This document shows positions 1 through 8,191 of a stretch of 64,000 nucleotides of DNA, piece by piece. The stretch is from an uncultured Steroidobacter sp. (GTDB lineage Bacteria > Pseudomonadota > Gammaproteobacteria > Steroidobacterales > Steroidobacteraceae), in NCBI RefSeq assembly GCF_937958065.1, contig NZ_CALFXI010000100.1, forward strand, positions 132,915 through 196,914, written 5' to 3'. Under the pieces are notes generated by a model that was not told where the DNA came from, ran no database searches, and was given only the letters and a program-made list of their open reading frames with translations. Position 1 is the stretch's first letter. Each line of letters opens with the position of its first letter. Position numbers and translations under genes: made by a program.

Positions 1-1102
1 CCGGCGGCAAGCCGCTGACCAATGCGACCAGCACCGCGATGCCCGCGCCCATGGCTGCGACCAGGGACGGCATCGAGAAATTGCCGAACAGCTTCTGCAA
101 CGCCGGCGATTCGAACACCAGCGCCGCAAGCCCGATGCCGAGCGCAGCCGCGAACACGCACAACAGCAGCGACTCGGTGAGCACCAGCACCAGGACCTTG
201 GTATCCGAATATCCGAGCGTCTTGAGCACGGCCAGCTCCGACGTGCGCTCTCGTACCGACTGCATCATCGTGTTCGCAGTGAGGAACAACAGGGTGAACA
301 GCACCGCGCCGACGATCGCATTCGCGATGAAATTGATGTCGCCCAGCTGCTTGAGCTGCGACTGGGCCAATGCGAATTCCGTCTGGGTGCGCGTCTCGAC
401 CGCAGCGTTGGTGAACAGCGCGTCGATGTCACGCGAGACCCGGTCCGCCTGCTTCGGGTCCTCGACGGACACGATGTAGTAATGGACCTGGCCGGTGCCG
501 AACTGACGCGCTTCGTCGAAGTAGCTGTAGTTCAGATAGAACGACGGAAAGCCCATCCCGTAGGCACTGGCGTCGAACGTGCCGACGACATCGAATTCCC
601 AGGCGTTGCTGCCCGACTTGTTGGTCCAGATCGAGGTGCCGAGCGGAATGCGATCGCCTATCTTCCAGCCATGCTGAGCGGCGAGCGCCTCGCTGATCAG
701 CACGCCGGTCCGTGTCCGTGCCATGGCGTCCAGGTATTCCGGCTGGATCTTGATTTCCTTGTAGACCTTGAACAGCTCGAGCGCATCGGTGGCGAACGCC
801 GGAATGGGCTGCCGGGCGTTCTGGTAATAGCCGCCGAAATAGGCCCACAGCGACACCGCTCGAACCCCGGGCACGTTGCGGATGCGTTGCAGATAGGAAA
901 TGGGCATGCCGTCGGTCATGCTGGTGCGCGCCGACACATACAAACGATCCACGTCCAGGGTGCTCATGGCGACGCTGAAGCCCTGGTTGATTCCTTGCAA
1001 CAGGCCAAACAGCAGGAACGCGATCACGATCGAGATCATCGTGAACACGGTGCGCGTCTTCTTGCGCCACAGCCCGGCCCAGACGAGGCCAAAATATTTC
1101 AT
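1..1102 (-). CDS. ABC transporter permease, MacB/FtsX type (3' end outside window)
   Basis: Reading the minus strand from the ATG at 1102 gives MKYFGLVWAGLWRKKTRTVF, a cytoplasmic start, then a transmembrane helix of about 20 residues (TMISIVIAFLLFGLLQG), a long periplasmic MacB_PCD-like domain and two more hydrophobic segments (FIANAIVGAVLFTLLFL and a Leu/Val-rich stretch) near the left edge, as in the FtsX fold. The frame stays open to base 1, so the C-terminus is missing. The start overlaps the stop of the ATPase gene by four bases (ATGA), so the two are translationally coupled and form one exporter. Substrate is unknown; relatives move lipoproteins, peptides or drugs. The family call is firm, the substrate is not inferable. 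Confidence 0.85.
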   Translation of the reverse strand, partial: MKYFGLVWAGLWRKKTRTVFTMISIVIAFLLFGLLQGINQGFSVAMSTLDVDRLYVSARTSMTDGMPISYLQRIRNVPGVRAVSLWAYFGGYYQNARQPIPAFATDALELFKVYKEIKIQPEYLDAMARTRTGVLISEALAAQHGWKIGDRIPLGTSIWTNKSGSNAWEFDVVGTFDASAYGMGFPSFYLNYSYFDEARQFGTGQVHYYIVSVEDPKQADRVSRDIDALFTNAAVETRTQTEFALAQSQLKQLGDINFIANAIVGAVLFTLLFLTANTMMQSVRERTSELAVLKTLGYSDTKVLVLVLTESLLLCVFAAALGIGLAALVFESPALQKLFGNFSMPSLVAAMGAGIAVLVALVSGLPP

Positions 1103-1791
1103 GCCGCGCGTCTCGAATCGTTGGCGAGCCTGCCCTTGTCCAGATGCAACTCGCGCGAGGCGTATTCGGCCGCCTTCGGATCGTGGGTCACCATCACGAT
1201 GGTTTTGTTCTGGCTGCGGTTCAACGCCTGCAAGAGGTTCATGATCTCTTCGGCGTTCTGGCGATCCAGGTCACCAGTGGGCTCGTCGCAGACCAGCAGG
1301 GTCGGATCGGACACGATGGCGCGCGCGATGGCGACGCGCTGCTGCTGACCGCCCGACAACTCATTTGGCTTGTGACGGGCACGATCGGCGAGGCCGACCA
1401 GCTCCAGCGCGATCTGCACCCGGCGGCGCCGCTCCGATCTGGAAAGATCGGTCAGCAGCAGCGGCACTTCGACGTTGGCCTCGGCGGTCAACACCGGCAG
1501 CAGGTTGTAGAACTGGAATATGAAACCGATGTGCCGGGCCCGCCAGTCGGACAGGCTGCCGCGCGAGAGCTGATCGATACGATCGCCTGCGACCAGCACT
1601 TCGCCACTGGTGGGTTGATCCAGACCGGCGACCAGATTGAGCAACGTGGTCTTGCCCGAGCCCGACGGCCCCATCAGCGCCAGGAACTCGCCGCGCTCGA
1701 TGGCCAGGTCGACGCCGTGCAGCACCTCGACCTTTTGCTTGCCGCGAACATAGCTCTTGGTGACATTGCGCAGGGTGACGAGTGCAGTCAT
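1099..1791 (-). CDS. ABC transporter ATP-binding protein, MacB/LolD family
   Basis: A 230-residue ATPase beginning MTALVTLRNVTKSYVRG. It has a Walker A (GPSGSGKTTL), a Q-loop region (IFQFYNLLP), the signature LSGGQQQRVAIARA, a Walker B (LLVCDEPTGDLD) and the H-loop (VMVTHDP). The EPTGDLD form is typical of the MacB/LolD/FtsE group. I chose the ATG at 1791 because the longer open frame to 1953 adds 54 residues that fit no ABC family and consist of Arg/Pro-rich out-of-frame-looking sequence. It energises the permease encoded directly downstream, with which it shares a four-base overlap. Confidence 0.9.
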   Translation of the reverse strand: MTALVTLRNVTKSYVRGKQKVEVLHGVDLAIERGEFLALMGPSGSGKTTLLNLVAGLDQPTSGEVLVAGDRIDQLSRGSLSDWRARHIGFIFQFYNLLPVLTAEANVEVPLLLTDLSRSERRRRVQIALELVGLADRARHKPNELSGGQQQRVAIARAIVSDPTLLVCDEPTGDLDRQNAEEIMNLLQALNRSQNKTIVMVTHDPKAAEYASRELHLDKGRLANDSRRAA

Positions 1792-1897
1792 GGCACTGAT
1801 CCGTGTCGGCTGTGAGGGCGCGGCAGTGTACCCACTCGAACAGCGGGACGTCAGGGGGCGCCGGCAAAATGCGGCCAGCCGCCGGCGAGGGCACGGA

Positions 1898-3142
1898 TCA
1901 GGCGGTTGCGGGCTGAGCTTGCAGCTTGGGTTCGCGGATCGGCAGATTCGCAATTGCCGCCAGCAGCGCCAGCCCGATATCCGCGTACCACATCCATTGA
2001 TATGAGTGGGTCTGCGACAGCACCACTCCGCCGAGCCAGGCCCCCAGGAAGCCGCCGATCTGATGAGACAGGAGCGTCAGGCCGAACAGCGTCGCCAGGT
2101 AGCGCGTGCCGAACAATTTTCCGACCAGCCCCGCCGTCGGCGGCACCGTCGCCAGCCAGGTCACGCCGAGCGCCGCGGCGAACATATAAATGTTCAGCGC
2201 CGTCTTCGGCATCACCAGATAGATCGCGATGATCAGGGCACGGCTCGCGTACACCCACGCAAGCAGATATTTCATTCGATAGCGTTGCCCCAGCCAGCCG
2301 ATGCCCAGGCTGCCGACGACGTTGAACAAGCCGATCAAGCCGAGCGAGTTGGCTGCGACATTCGGCGTCAGCCCGCACAGCTGCAGGTCGCTCGGGAAAT
2401 GCGTGACCAGGAAGGCGATGTGAAATCCGCAGGTGAAGAAGCCGGCGTGCAGGAACAGATAGCTCGGATTGCGCAGCGCTTCGCGCAACTGGCTGCTCAA
2501 TGAGATGTGCCCGGCCGCGACCGTGCTGGCAGCGCGGCCCGCAGCGCTCGCGGCCGATCGGACCAAAGGCAATACCAACGGGATGGTCAGCAACGCGGCG
2601 AACGCCGTAGCGAACATTGCGCTCGCCCACCCTGCCACGCCGATGATGAATTGCACCAGCGGCGCGAATACGAACTGTCCGATCGAGCCGCCGGCGTTGA
2701 TGATGCCCGACGCCATCGAACGCTTTTCGGCCGGCAGCCGCTGCGCGGCGATGCCGATCAGAATCGAGAAGCTGCCCGCGGCGGCACCGGCCGCAGCGAT
2801 CACTCCCATCGTGAGCAACAACCCGGCACTCGTCGTCATGAACGGCGTTAGCACGGCGCCGAGCGCCAACAGCAGTGCGCCGGCGACGATGACTTTGGCC
2901 GCTCCGTATTTATCTGCGATCGCGCCAAAGACTGGGTGCGCGGCGCCGAACACGAACTGACCGACGGCGAGCGCGAAGCTGAAAGCAACGATCGACACGC
3001 CCGTGCTCTGCGTGATCGGCAACAGGAACAAGCCCGTCGTCTGCCGCACGCCCATGGTGATGAGCAGGATCGCCGACGCCGCAAGAATGAGTCCAAGCGT
3101 ACTGGCGGACACAGAGGACGAAGGCGCGGTGGAGGTGCTCAT
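1898..3142 (-). CDS. MFS transporter
   Basis: A 414-residue protein with about twelve hydrophobic segments, starting MSTSTAPSSSVSASTLGLIL. It shows the major facilitator layout: FGAIADKYGAAKVI after TM2 is the loop 2-3 motif, and LGIGWLGQRYRMKYLL is its C-terminal copy. The related families include oxalate/formate- and YbfB-like carriers, but no substrate can be assigned. A start at 3211 is possible in frame but adds 23 residues with no family support. It lies 106 bases upstream of the ABC ATPase gene on the same strand and probably has its own promoter. Confidence 0.85.
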   Translation of the reverse strand: MSTSTAPSSSVSASTLGLILAASAILLITMGVRQTTGLFLLPITQSTGVSIVAFSFALAVGQFVFGAAHPVFGAIADKYGAAKVIVAGALLLALGAVLTPFMTTSAGLLLTMGVIAAAGAAAGSFSILIGIAAQRLPAEKRSMASGIINAGGSIGQFVFAPLVQFIIGVAGWASAMFATAFAALLTIPLVLPLVRSAASAAGRAASTVAAGHISLSSQLREALRNPSYLFLHAGFFTCGFHIAFLVTHFPSDLQLCGLTPNVAANSLGLIGLFNVVGSLGIGWLGQRYRMKYLLAWVYASRALIIAIYLVMPKTALNIYMFAAALGVTWLATVPPTAGLVGKLFGTRYLATLFGLTLLSHQIGGFLGAWLGGVVLSQTHSYQWMWYADIGLALLAAIANLPIREPKLQAQPATA

Positions 3143-3298
3143 GAGGCGCGGAAGTATTGCGCGTTCGGCGTCCCTGCCACCAGATGCTTTTAGACGTGAT
3201 GAAGTCATCACTCTAATGATCGAAATTCCGGTAATGCTGCAATCGGCGACGCGCTCCCTTATGATCGCGCGCCTTTTGTTAAGGATGGAGCCTCGATC

Positions 3299-3664
3299 AT
3301 GAAGATCTCTTCAATCATGGTGGTGCGCATCGCCGTCGCGGCAATGTTCATCATTCATGGCGTGATGCGCATCGTCGAGAACGCCGTGGGTCCGTTCGGG
3401 CCGTTTCTGGAATCGCGCGGCTTGCCGTTCGGCCTGGCCTGGGCGTGGGCCGTCACTCTCATCGAGATCGTCGGTGGCACCCTGCTGCTGCTCGGCCGCT
3501 ACACCGCGCCGCTCGCGGCTTATTTCATCATCCAGACGGCGCTCGGCATCTGGTGGGTGCATTGGAAGGCAGGCTGGTTCGTGGTCGGCCTGGGACGCAA
3601 CGGCATGGAATACAGCGTGCTGATCATCGCGTGCCTGATCGCGGTGCTGCTCGGGAAAAAATGA
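3299..3664 (+). CDS. DoxX family membrane protein
   Basis: A 121-residue protein with four predicted membrane helices (VAAMFIIHGVMRI, WAVTLIEIVGGTLLLL, LAAYFIIQTALGIWW and VLIIACLIAVLLG). Size, helix spacing and the RIVENAVGPFG segment in the first loop match the DoxX/DoxD-like family. The ATG at 3299 is preceded by AAGGATGGAG about ten bases upstream, a good ribosome binding site. DoxX proteins act with redox partners in the membrane in some bacteria, but the role of this one is unknown. It is a single gene, convergent with the WYL regulator. Confidence 0.8.
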   Translation: MKISSIMVVRIAVAAMFIIHGVMRIVENAVGPFGPFLESRGLPFGLAWAWAVTLIEIVGGTLLLLGRYTAPLAAYFIIQTALGIWWVHWKAGWFVVGLGRNGMEYSVLIIACLIAVLLGKK

Positions 3665-3684
3665 TCGGGGCCTGTTCGCCGGCC

Positions 3685-4650
3685 CTAGCTGGTTGCGGCC
3701 ACGACCCGCTTGGCTTGATTGCGCAACTTGCGGCGCAGCTCGGTGGGTTTGACGATATCGGCCTCGAACACCAGGTCGAACAGGATGCGCAGCGCCGCCT
3801 CCTCGCGCTCGAAGTCCAGCGTCACGGGCTTGCGACCTTTGAAGTTCTCGCCGAGCGGCTCTAGGCGCGTGCGGAACCAGTTGCCGAAGCTGTCCAGCAA
3901 CTGCTGCTTGCCCTTGGCCGAGATGTTCAGCTCCACCGGAAATGCGACCGGCGGATTCCTTTCGAACTTCTCGCACCAGGCATTCCAGAACTTGTGCAGA
4001 TCGAAATCGGCATCGCGTGTGAAACTGGTACCGGTGGTCTGCAGCGACAAGATGCGTGAGATGCGGAATACGCGCGTCTCGCGCTTCACCCGGCCGATCA
4101 GATACCAGGTGTCGACCTTGACGACCAGCGCATACGGCTCGACCAGATAGTCCTTTTCTTCGCCATTGCTACGGCGATAGCCGATGCTGACGCATTCGTC
4201 CTTCCAGATCGCCGCCCGCAGCGTGTCCAGGTAAGGAGAGACGGAGTACGAGCGGAACCAGGGCTTGGTATCGAACAACAATCGGCCGCGAGCATGCTGG
4301 GCTCGCAACTGATGCATCGTCGGCACCGCGGCGGCGAGTTTGTCGAGAGCGGTACGGGTGGGCGCGGCGAGATCCTGCACGCCGATGCCGGCGGGGCTCG
4401 CGATGAGCGCCAGCGCTTCGGCTTCGCCGGAGGACAAACCGGTCAGATCGGAGGTGTAGCCTTCGACCAGTCGGATGCCGCCGCCGCGTCCCTGCTCGGT
4501 GTATACCGGCACGCCCATGGTCGAGAGCGCATCGATGTCGCGGAATATGGTGCGAACTGAAACGCTCAGTCGCTGAGCCAGCTCACCCGCGGTGAGCGCC
4601 TGGGCCCTCTGCAGGGCCATGAGAATGGCAATGAGTCGTTCGGCGCGCAT
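3685..4650 (-). CDS. YafY/WYL-domain transcriptional regulator
   Basis: A 321-residue protein. Residues about 1-60 form an HTH_11 winged helix (MRAERLIAILMALQ, then ELAQRLSVSVRTIFRDIDAL). Residues about 140-215 are a WYL domain (VEPYALVVKVDTWYLIGRVK), followed by a WCX extension. This is the standard DeoR-like YafY architecture, in which the WYL domain senses a ligand, often nucleic acid or nucleotide. It stands alone between the convergent doxX gene and the ppa side, so its target is not evident. Length is normal for the family. Confidence 0.88.
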   Translation of the reverse strand: MRAERLIAILMALQRAQALTAGELAQRLSVSVRTIFRDIDALSTMGVPVYTEQGRGGGIRLVEGYTSDLTGLSSGEAEALALIASPAGIGVQDLAAPTRTALDKLAAAVPTMHQLRAQHARGRLLFDTKPWFRSYSVSPYLDTLRAAIWKDECVSIGYRRSNGEEKDYLVEPYALVVKVDTWYLIGRVKRETRVFRISRILSLQTTGTSFTRDADFDLHKFWNAWCEKFERNPPVAFPVELNISAKGKQQLLDSFGNWFRTRLEPLGENFKGRKPVTLDFEREEAALRILFDLVFEADIVKPTELRRKLRNQAKRVVAATS

Positions 4651-4675
4651 GTCGGGATTACAACTTCAAACGCTG

Positions 4676-4871
4676 ACATAGTATGTCAGGGAAGAGTGGA
4701 TCCCTCACGAGCGGCTCGCCTTCCGGCGAAAGCACGAATCGAGTCGTGCTCCCGTACTCAGCGCGCCGCGTCGGGCAAAAGAAAAAGTCGGCAGCGCGGC
4801 CGCCAGAGTCACGCCTTTGTTTGCTGGCCCCCTCGCCCTGGAGGGCGAGGGAGTTGCGGGGGTGGGTCCGT
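4676..4871. repeat. Non-coding spacer with a 10-bp perfect hairpin, probable interspersed repeat
   Basis: There is no credible gene between the WYL regulator and ppa. Positions 4830-4839 and 4842-4851 form a perfect 10-bp inverted repeat (CCCTCGCCCT and its complement) with a two-base loop, 20 bases beyond the ppa stop on the minus strand. No T-run follows, so it is a weak intrinsic-terminator candidate. The G/C-rich palindrome next to GTTGCGGGGGTGGGT resembles palindromic repeats dispersed in xanthomonad-like genomes. Repeat status cannot be shown from one copy. Confidence 0.35.
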
Positions 4872-5504
4872 TTACCGAACGCCCATGAACGCCGACGTGT
4901 AGTCCGCCTGGCTGCGACGAATCGCTTCGTACGCATCCTCGCGACCATACACGTGCGTGATCTCGACGGCGTGATCCGGCGAGCCCGGCGCGTGTTTGTA
5001 CGTGAGGAAGTAGTGACGGACGCGCTCGATCACCGACTTCGGACACTGGGAGATGTCGGTCAAGTGACCGTACAAGGCATCGTCGCGCATCACCGCGATG
5101 ATTTTGTCGTCCGCCTCGTTGTCATCGATCATGCGCAGGCCGCCGATCGGGATCGCCTGTACCAGCACGTCGCCGTGGCCGATCGACTTCTCGGTGAGCA
5201 CGCAGATATCCATCGGGTCGCCGTCGCCCTTGATGCCGGTCTTGCCGGTGCGCTCCTCGCAATAAGCGGCGACGCGCTCGGCGCACAGCGTGCGCGGCAG
5301 GAAACCGTACAGCGACGGGCAGATGTTCGAGAAGCGTTGCGGCCGGTCGACCTTGAGCAGGCCGGTGGCCTTGTCGAGCTCGTACTTCACCGTGTCGGTG
5401 GGCACGATCTCGATGTACGCGGTCACGACGGACGGAGCATCGGCGCCAATCTCGACGCCATGCCAGGGGTGGGCACGAAAAGCGGAAGGGAACATGGTCG
5501 GCAT
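4872..5504 (-). CDS. ppa: Inorganic pyrophosphatase (family I)
   Basis: A 210-residue cytosolic enzyme hydrolysing pyrophosphate to phosphate, which pulls biosynthetic reactions forward. The family signature DGDPMDICVL carries the metal-binding aspartates, and YEIDKATG-like (KYELDKATGLLKVDR), YGFLP and the C-terminal AIRRSQADY segment fit type I enzymes. An internal ATG at 5495 (MFPSAF) is an alternative start. It diverges from apt, another enzyme of the nucleotide economy that releases or uses pyrophosphate. Slightly longer than the E. coli enzyme (176 residues). Confidence 0.9.
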   Translation of the reverse strand: MPTMFPSAFRAHPWHGVEIGADAPSVVTAYIEIVPTDTVKYELDKATGLLKVDRPQRFSNICPSLYGFLPRTLCAERVAAYCEERTGKTGIKGDGDPMDICVLTEKSIGHGDVLVQAIPIGGLRMIDDNEADDKIIAVMRDDALYGHLTDISQCPKSVIERVRHYFLTYKHAPGSPDHAVEITHVYGREDAYEAIRRSQADYTSAFMGVR

Positions 5505-5645
5505 TGATTAGAGGTCTTGGACTAGAGGGGATGAAACCGGCGAACCCAGCGGTCCGCGGCGAAAAGCAGTCATCTGGACGATGCATGTACGATAATCGGG
5601 GGCCGGGAGTTTACCTGAAGCGCAGCCCCAACCGATCTCGAGCAC

Positions 5646-6149
5646 ATGACCGATCTGAAGCAATTCATCCGCGATGTCGCCGATTTCCCGCAGCCGGGCA
5701 TCGTTTTCCGCGACATTGCCCCATTACTGCGCAGCCACTTCGGGCCCACGATCGACGCCATGAGCGACCTGCTGAACGCGGCGGAATGGACGCGCATCGA
5801 CGCGGTCGCCGGCATCGAATCCCGGGGTTTCATGCTCGGCGCCGCCCTGGCGCTCAAGCACGGCAAGGGTTTTGTCCCGATCCGCAAAAAGGGCAAATTG
5901 CCGCCCCCGGTCGTCAGCGTCCCGTACCAGCTCGAGTACGGCGACGGAGTGCTGGAAATGCAGCAAGGCGGCGGTCGCCTGTTGTTGATCGACGACGTGC
6001 TCGCCACCGGCGGCACCCTGTGCGCCGCCGCCGATCTGTGCCGGCTCGCGGGCTATCAGGTCGATGCCCTGGGAGTGCTCATCGATTTGAGCCTGGTCAA
6101 GGACTTCCAGTGGCAGGGCCAGCCGGCTCGCACCGTCATCAGATACTGA
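5646..6149 (+). CDS. apt: Adenine phosphoribosyltransferase
   Basis: A 167-residue enzyme making AMP from adenine and PRPP in purine salvage. The PRPP-binding motif LLLIDDVLATGGT is intact at about residues 117-129, ESRGFMLG is the adenine-side loop, and RKKGKLPP is the family's flexible loop. Length is close to that of characterised Apt proteins (about 180). The start ATG at 5646 gives the family N-terminus (DLKQFIRDVADFPQPGIVFRDI). It is transcribed away from ppa with about 140 bases between the two starts. Confidence 0.93.
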   Translation: MTDLKQFIRDVADFPQPGIVFRDIAPLLRSHFGPTIDAMSDLLNAAEWTRIDAVAGIESRGFMLGAALALKHGKGFVPIRKKGKLPPPVVSVPYQLEYGDGVLEMQQGGGRLLLIDDVLATGGTLCAAADLCRLAGYQVDALGVLIDLSLVKDFQWQGQPARTVIRY

Positions 6150-6255
6150 TGGGGGCGCCGGACTGACAAATCTTTACCGCTCGCCGGGTGCCCGGCGGCG
6201 CGGCCTCGCCGACAATGCTGCCCATGGCTGGAACAGGGTCGTCTGGGGGATTGCC

Positions 6256-6873
6256 ATGAAACACACAGCGAAGCGGGTCCTGGCGGCACTGGCCCTGGCG
6301 ATGGGGCTGACCACTCAGGTGCTGGCCCTCGATCCGGGTCAGAGCGTCGAGAATTTCCGCCTGCCCGATCAGCAGGGCAAATCGCACGAGCTCTACTCGC
6401 TCTCGGGCACCAGGGCCGTGGTGCTGATGGTGCAGGGAAACGGCTGCCCCATCGTTCGTCAGGCGCTGCCGGCGCTGGCCGAGGTGCGCGCCAGGTATCG
6501 GAGCCAGGGAGTCGAATTCCTGCTGCTGAACTCGAACCTGCAGGACACGCGCGAGCTGGTCGCGAAGGAAGCGAGTGAATTCAAGATCGATTTCCCCATC
6601 CTGCTGGATCGCTCGCAAGCCATCGGCGAAGCGCTCGGCGTGGTGCGCACGTCCGAAGTGTTCGTGATCGATCCCAACGGCTGGCAGCTCAAGTATCGCG
6701 GCCCGATGGATGACCGGCTGTCTTACGAGCGCCAGCGTCCGGCGCAGAATCACTATCTCACCGACGCGCTCGATGCGGTGCTCGCTGGCAAGCCAGTGGC
6801 GACACCGCAGGCGGACGGCGTGGGTTGCCTGGTCAATTTCCCGGAGCGCGGGCGCAGGACGAGTCACCACTAG
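6256..6873 (+). CDS. Exported redoxin (AhpC/TSA-like) protein
   Basis: A 205-residue protein with a signal peptide (about residues 1-25, ending TQVLA) followed by a thioredoxin-fold redoxin domain (VENFRLPDQQGKSHEL, VLMVQGNGCPIVR, FVIDPNGWQLKYRG). One cysteine sits in the NGCPIVR active-site position, giving a peroxiredoxin-like CxxxR rather than CxxC site; a second cysteine lies near the C-terminus (GVGCLVNF). The pattern is that of periplasmic redoxins often found near copper or haem enzymes; none is next to it here. The start has a GGGGGAT box seven bases upstream. Confidence 0.75.
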   Translation: MKHTAKRVLAALALAMGLTTQVLALDPGQSVENFRLPDQQGKSHELYSLSGTRAVVLMVQGNGCPIVRQALPALAEVRARYRSQGVEFLLLNSNLQDTRELVAKEASEFKIDFPILLDRSQAIGEALGVVRTSEVFVIDPNGWQLKYRGPMDDRLSYERQRPAQNHYLTDALDAVLAGKPVATPQADGVGCLVNFPERGRRTSHH

Positions 6874-7169
6874 ATCTCGCATTCGACACGAGATCACGCG
6901 CGCTGCTCGCGACGATTTGATTGCTGGCTCGTCGAGCAAACATCGCGTCGTCAGCACGCGACGATTAAATTTGCGTCAGCTCGCCGCGCGCGCAACTCTT
7001 ACAAGCGGCGCGAATCGCTTTTTTCTTCGGGCACGCGCTGCTTGCGCGGTAAAAGCACCTACTCGACAGCTGTCGCCAAATGGCGAACGCGGCCTTATGG
7101 CCGTAGAGTTTCGCTATAGTGCGCGTCTGCCGACAGATCGGCAGCAACTAGACCTAAGGATCCGTGCTG

Positions 7170-7829
7170 ATGTTGAGAAAGGCTCTGCTAGCGCTGCTGC
7201 TGGCGCTAGGACCCGTGTGCGCCTTCGCCGCGACGATGTATATCTCCGATGAGTTGACTGTCCCTCTGCGCCGCGGCCCATCGAACGGACACAAGATCAT
7301 CCACGCCGCGCTGCCCAGCGGCCTCGCGCTCGAAGTGCTCGGCGAAGACCGCGCCGCCGGCTTCACGCAGGTGCGCACACCGAATGGCACGGAGGGATGG
7401 TTACCAACTCAGTATCTGGTCAGTCAACCCGTCGCGAAGGACCGACTGGCCGCCGCGACCAAGCGCGTCGAAGCGCTCGAAGCACAATTGAAATCGGCGC
7501 GCGACAATTATCAGGACGTGCGTGGCGCACGCACCGAGATCGAAGGCAAGGCCAACGCGCTGGCCAAAGAAAATCAGCAGCTGCAGGCCGAGCTGGCGGA
7601 GATCCGCCGCGTGTCGGCCACTGCGATTTCCCAATTCGAAGAAAACAAACAATTGAAGGCCAGCAACACGTCGCTGACCACGCAGGTCGCACAGTTGACG
7701 GAGGAAGTGCAGGACCTCAAGCGCAATGTGATGTTGCGCTGGCTGTTGTCCGGCGGTGCGCTGGTGTTGATCGGATTGATTCTCGGCGCGTGGATCAAGT
7801 CACGCCCCAAGCGCAGCACGTGGGCATAA
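7170..7829 (+). CDS. TIGR04211-type SH3 domain, coiled-coil, C-terminally anchored membrane protein
   Basis: A 219-residue protein: signal peptide (LRKALLALLLALGPVCAFAA), a bacterial SH3 domain (about residues 23-90, YISDELTVPLRRGPSNGHKI to GWLPTQYL), a coiled coil (about 95-185, EALEAQLKSARDNY and similar heptads) and one transmembrane helix near the end (GGALVLIGLILGAWI) with a basic tail. This order defines the TIGR04211 family of Gammaproteobacteria, whose role at the envelope is unknown. The ATG at 7170 is preferred over the GTG at 7164 because CTAAGGA lies nine bases before the ATG. Confidence 0.85.
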   Translation: MLRKALLALLLALGPVCAFAATMYISDELTVPLRRGPSNGHKIIHAALPSGLALEVLGEDRAAGFTQVRTPNGTEGWLPTQYLVSQPVAKDRLAAATKRVEALEAQLKSARDNYQDVRGARTEIEGKANALAKENQQLQAELAEIRRVSATAISQFEENKQLKASNTSLTTQVAQLTEEVQDLKRNVMLRWLLSGGALVLIGLILGAWIKSRPKRSTWA

Positions 7830-8191
7830 AAGAATCGGCGGTTGGACCCGGGGCTCTGCGAGCGGAGCCCTGTAAGAGGGGCCTGTGAACGATCGCGGCG
7901 TCAGCTTGAGAGATCGTCGCGCCAGGGCCTGCAGGAGGACACCGATGGCCTGGACAACAACGGGCCAACTCGCAAAATCTAACTCGCCTCGACCGCTCAC
8001 AGGCAGGCTCACAGATTGATATGAGACCAGCACGATCACATCGGACCCGGGAGCATACTCGCAGTTCGAATGAGCTGCTTGTTGGGATAGATCCGGTAGC
8101 GTTCGAAAATGAACCCCGGAACTGCAAAAAAATATTTGCGGAAGCGCTGGCAACGCTTACTGAATCGACGGCCAGCGCCGCTGCGGCTGCG
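7830..8191. other. Intergenic region without recognisable gene
   Basis: The spacer between the SH3 protein and the convergent phosphoesterase gene holds one short hairpin, GGGCTC at 7851-7856 with GAGCCC at 7865-7870, about 20 bases past the SH3 gene stop. It lacks a T-run and is at best a weak terminator. Short open frames here have no ribosome binding site and no family resemblance. I see nothing else. Confidence 0.5.

Noticed and set aside
4658..4948. 96-residue minus-strand frame between the WYL regulator and ppa
   Set aside because: It overlaps ppa in another frame and translates a repeat-like spacer; no family resemblance.
6182..6197. GC hairpin CGCCGGG/CCCGGCG after apt
   Set aside because: No T-run and only seven base pairs; not enough to call a terminator.
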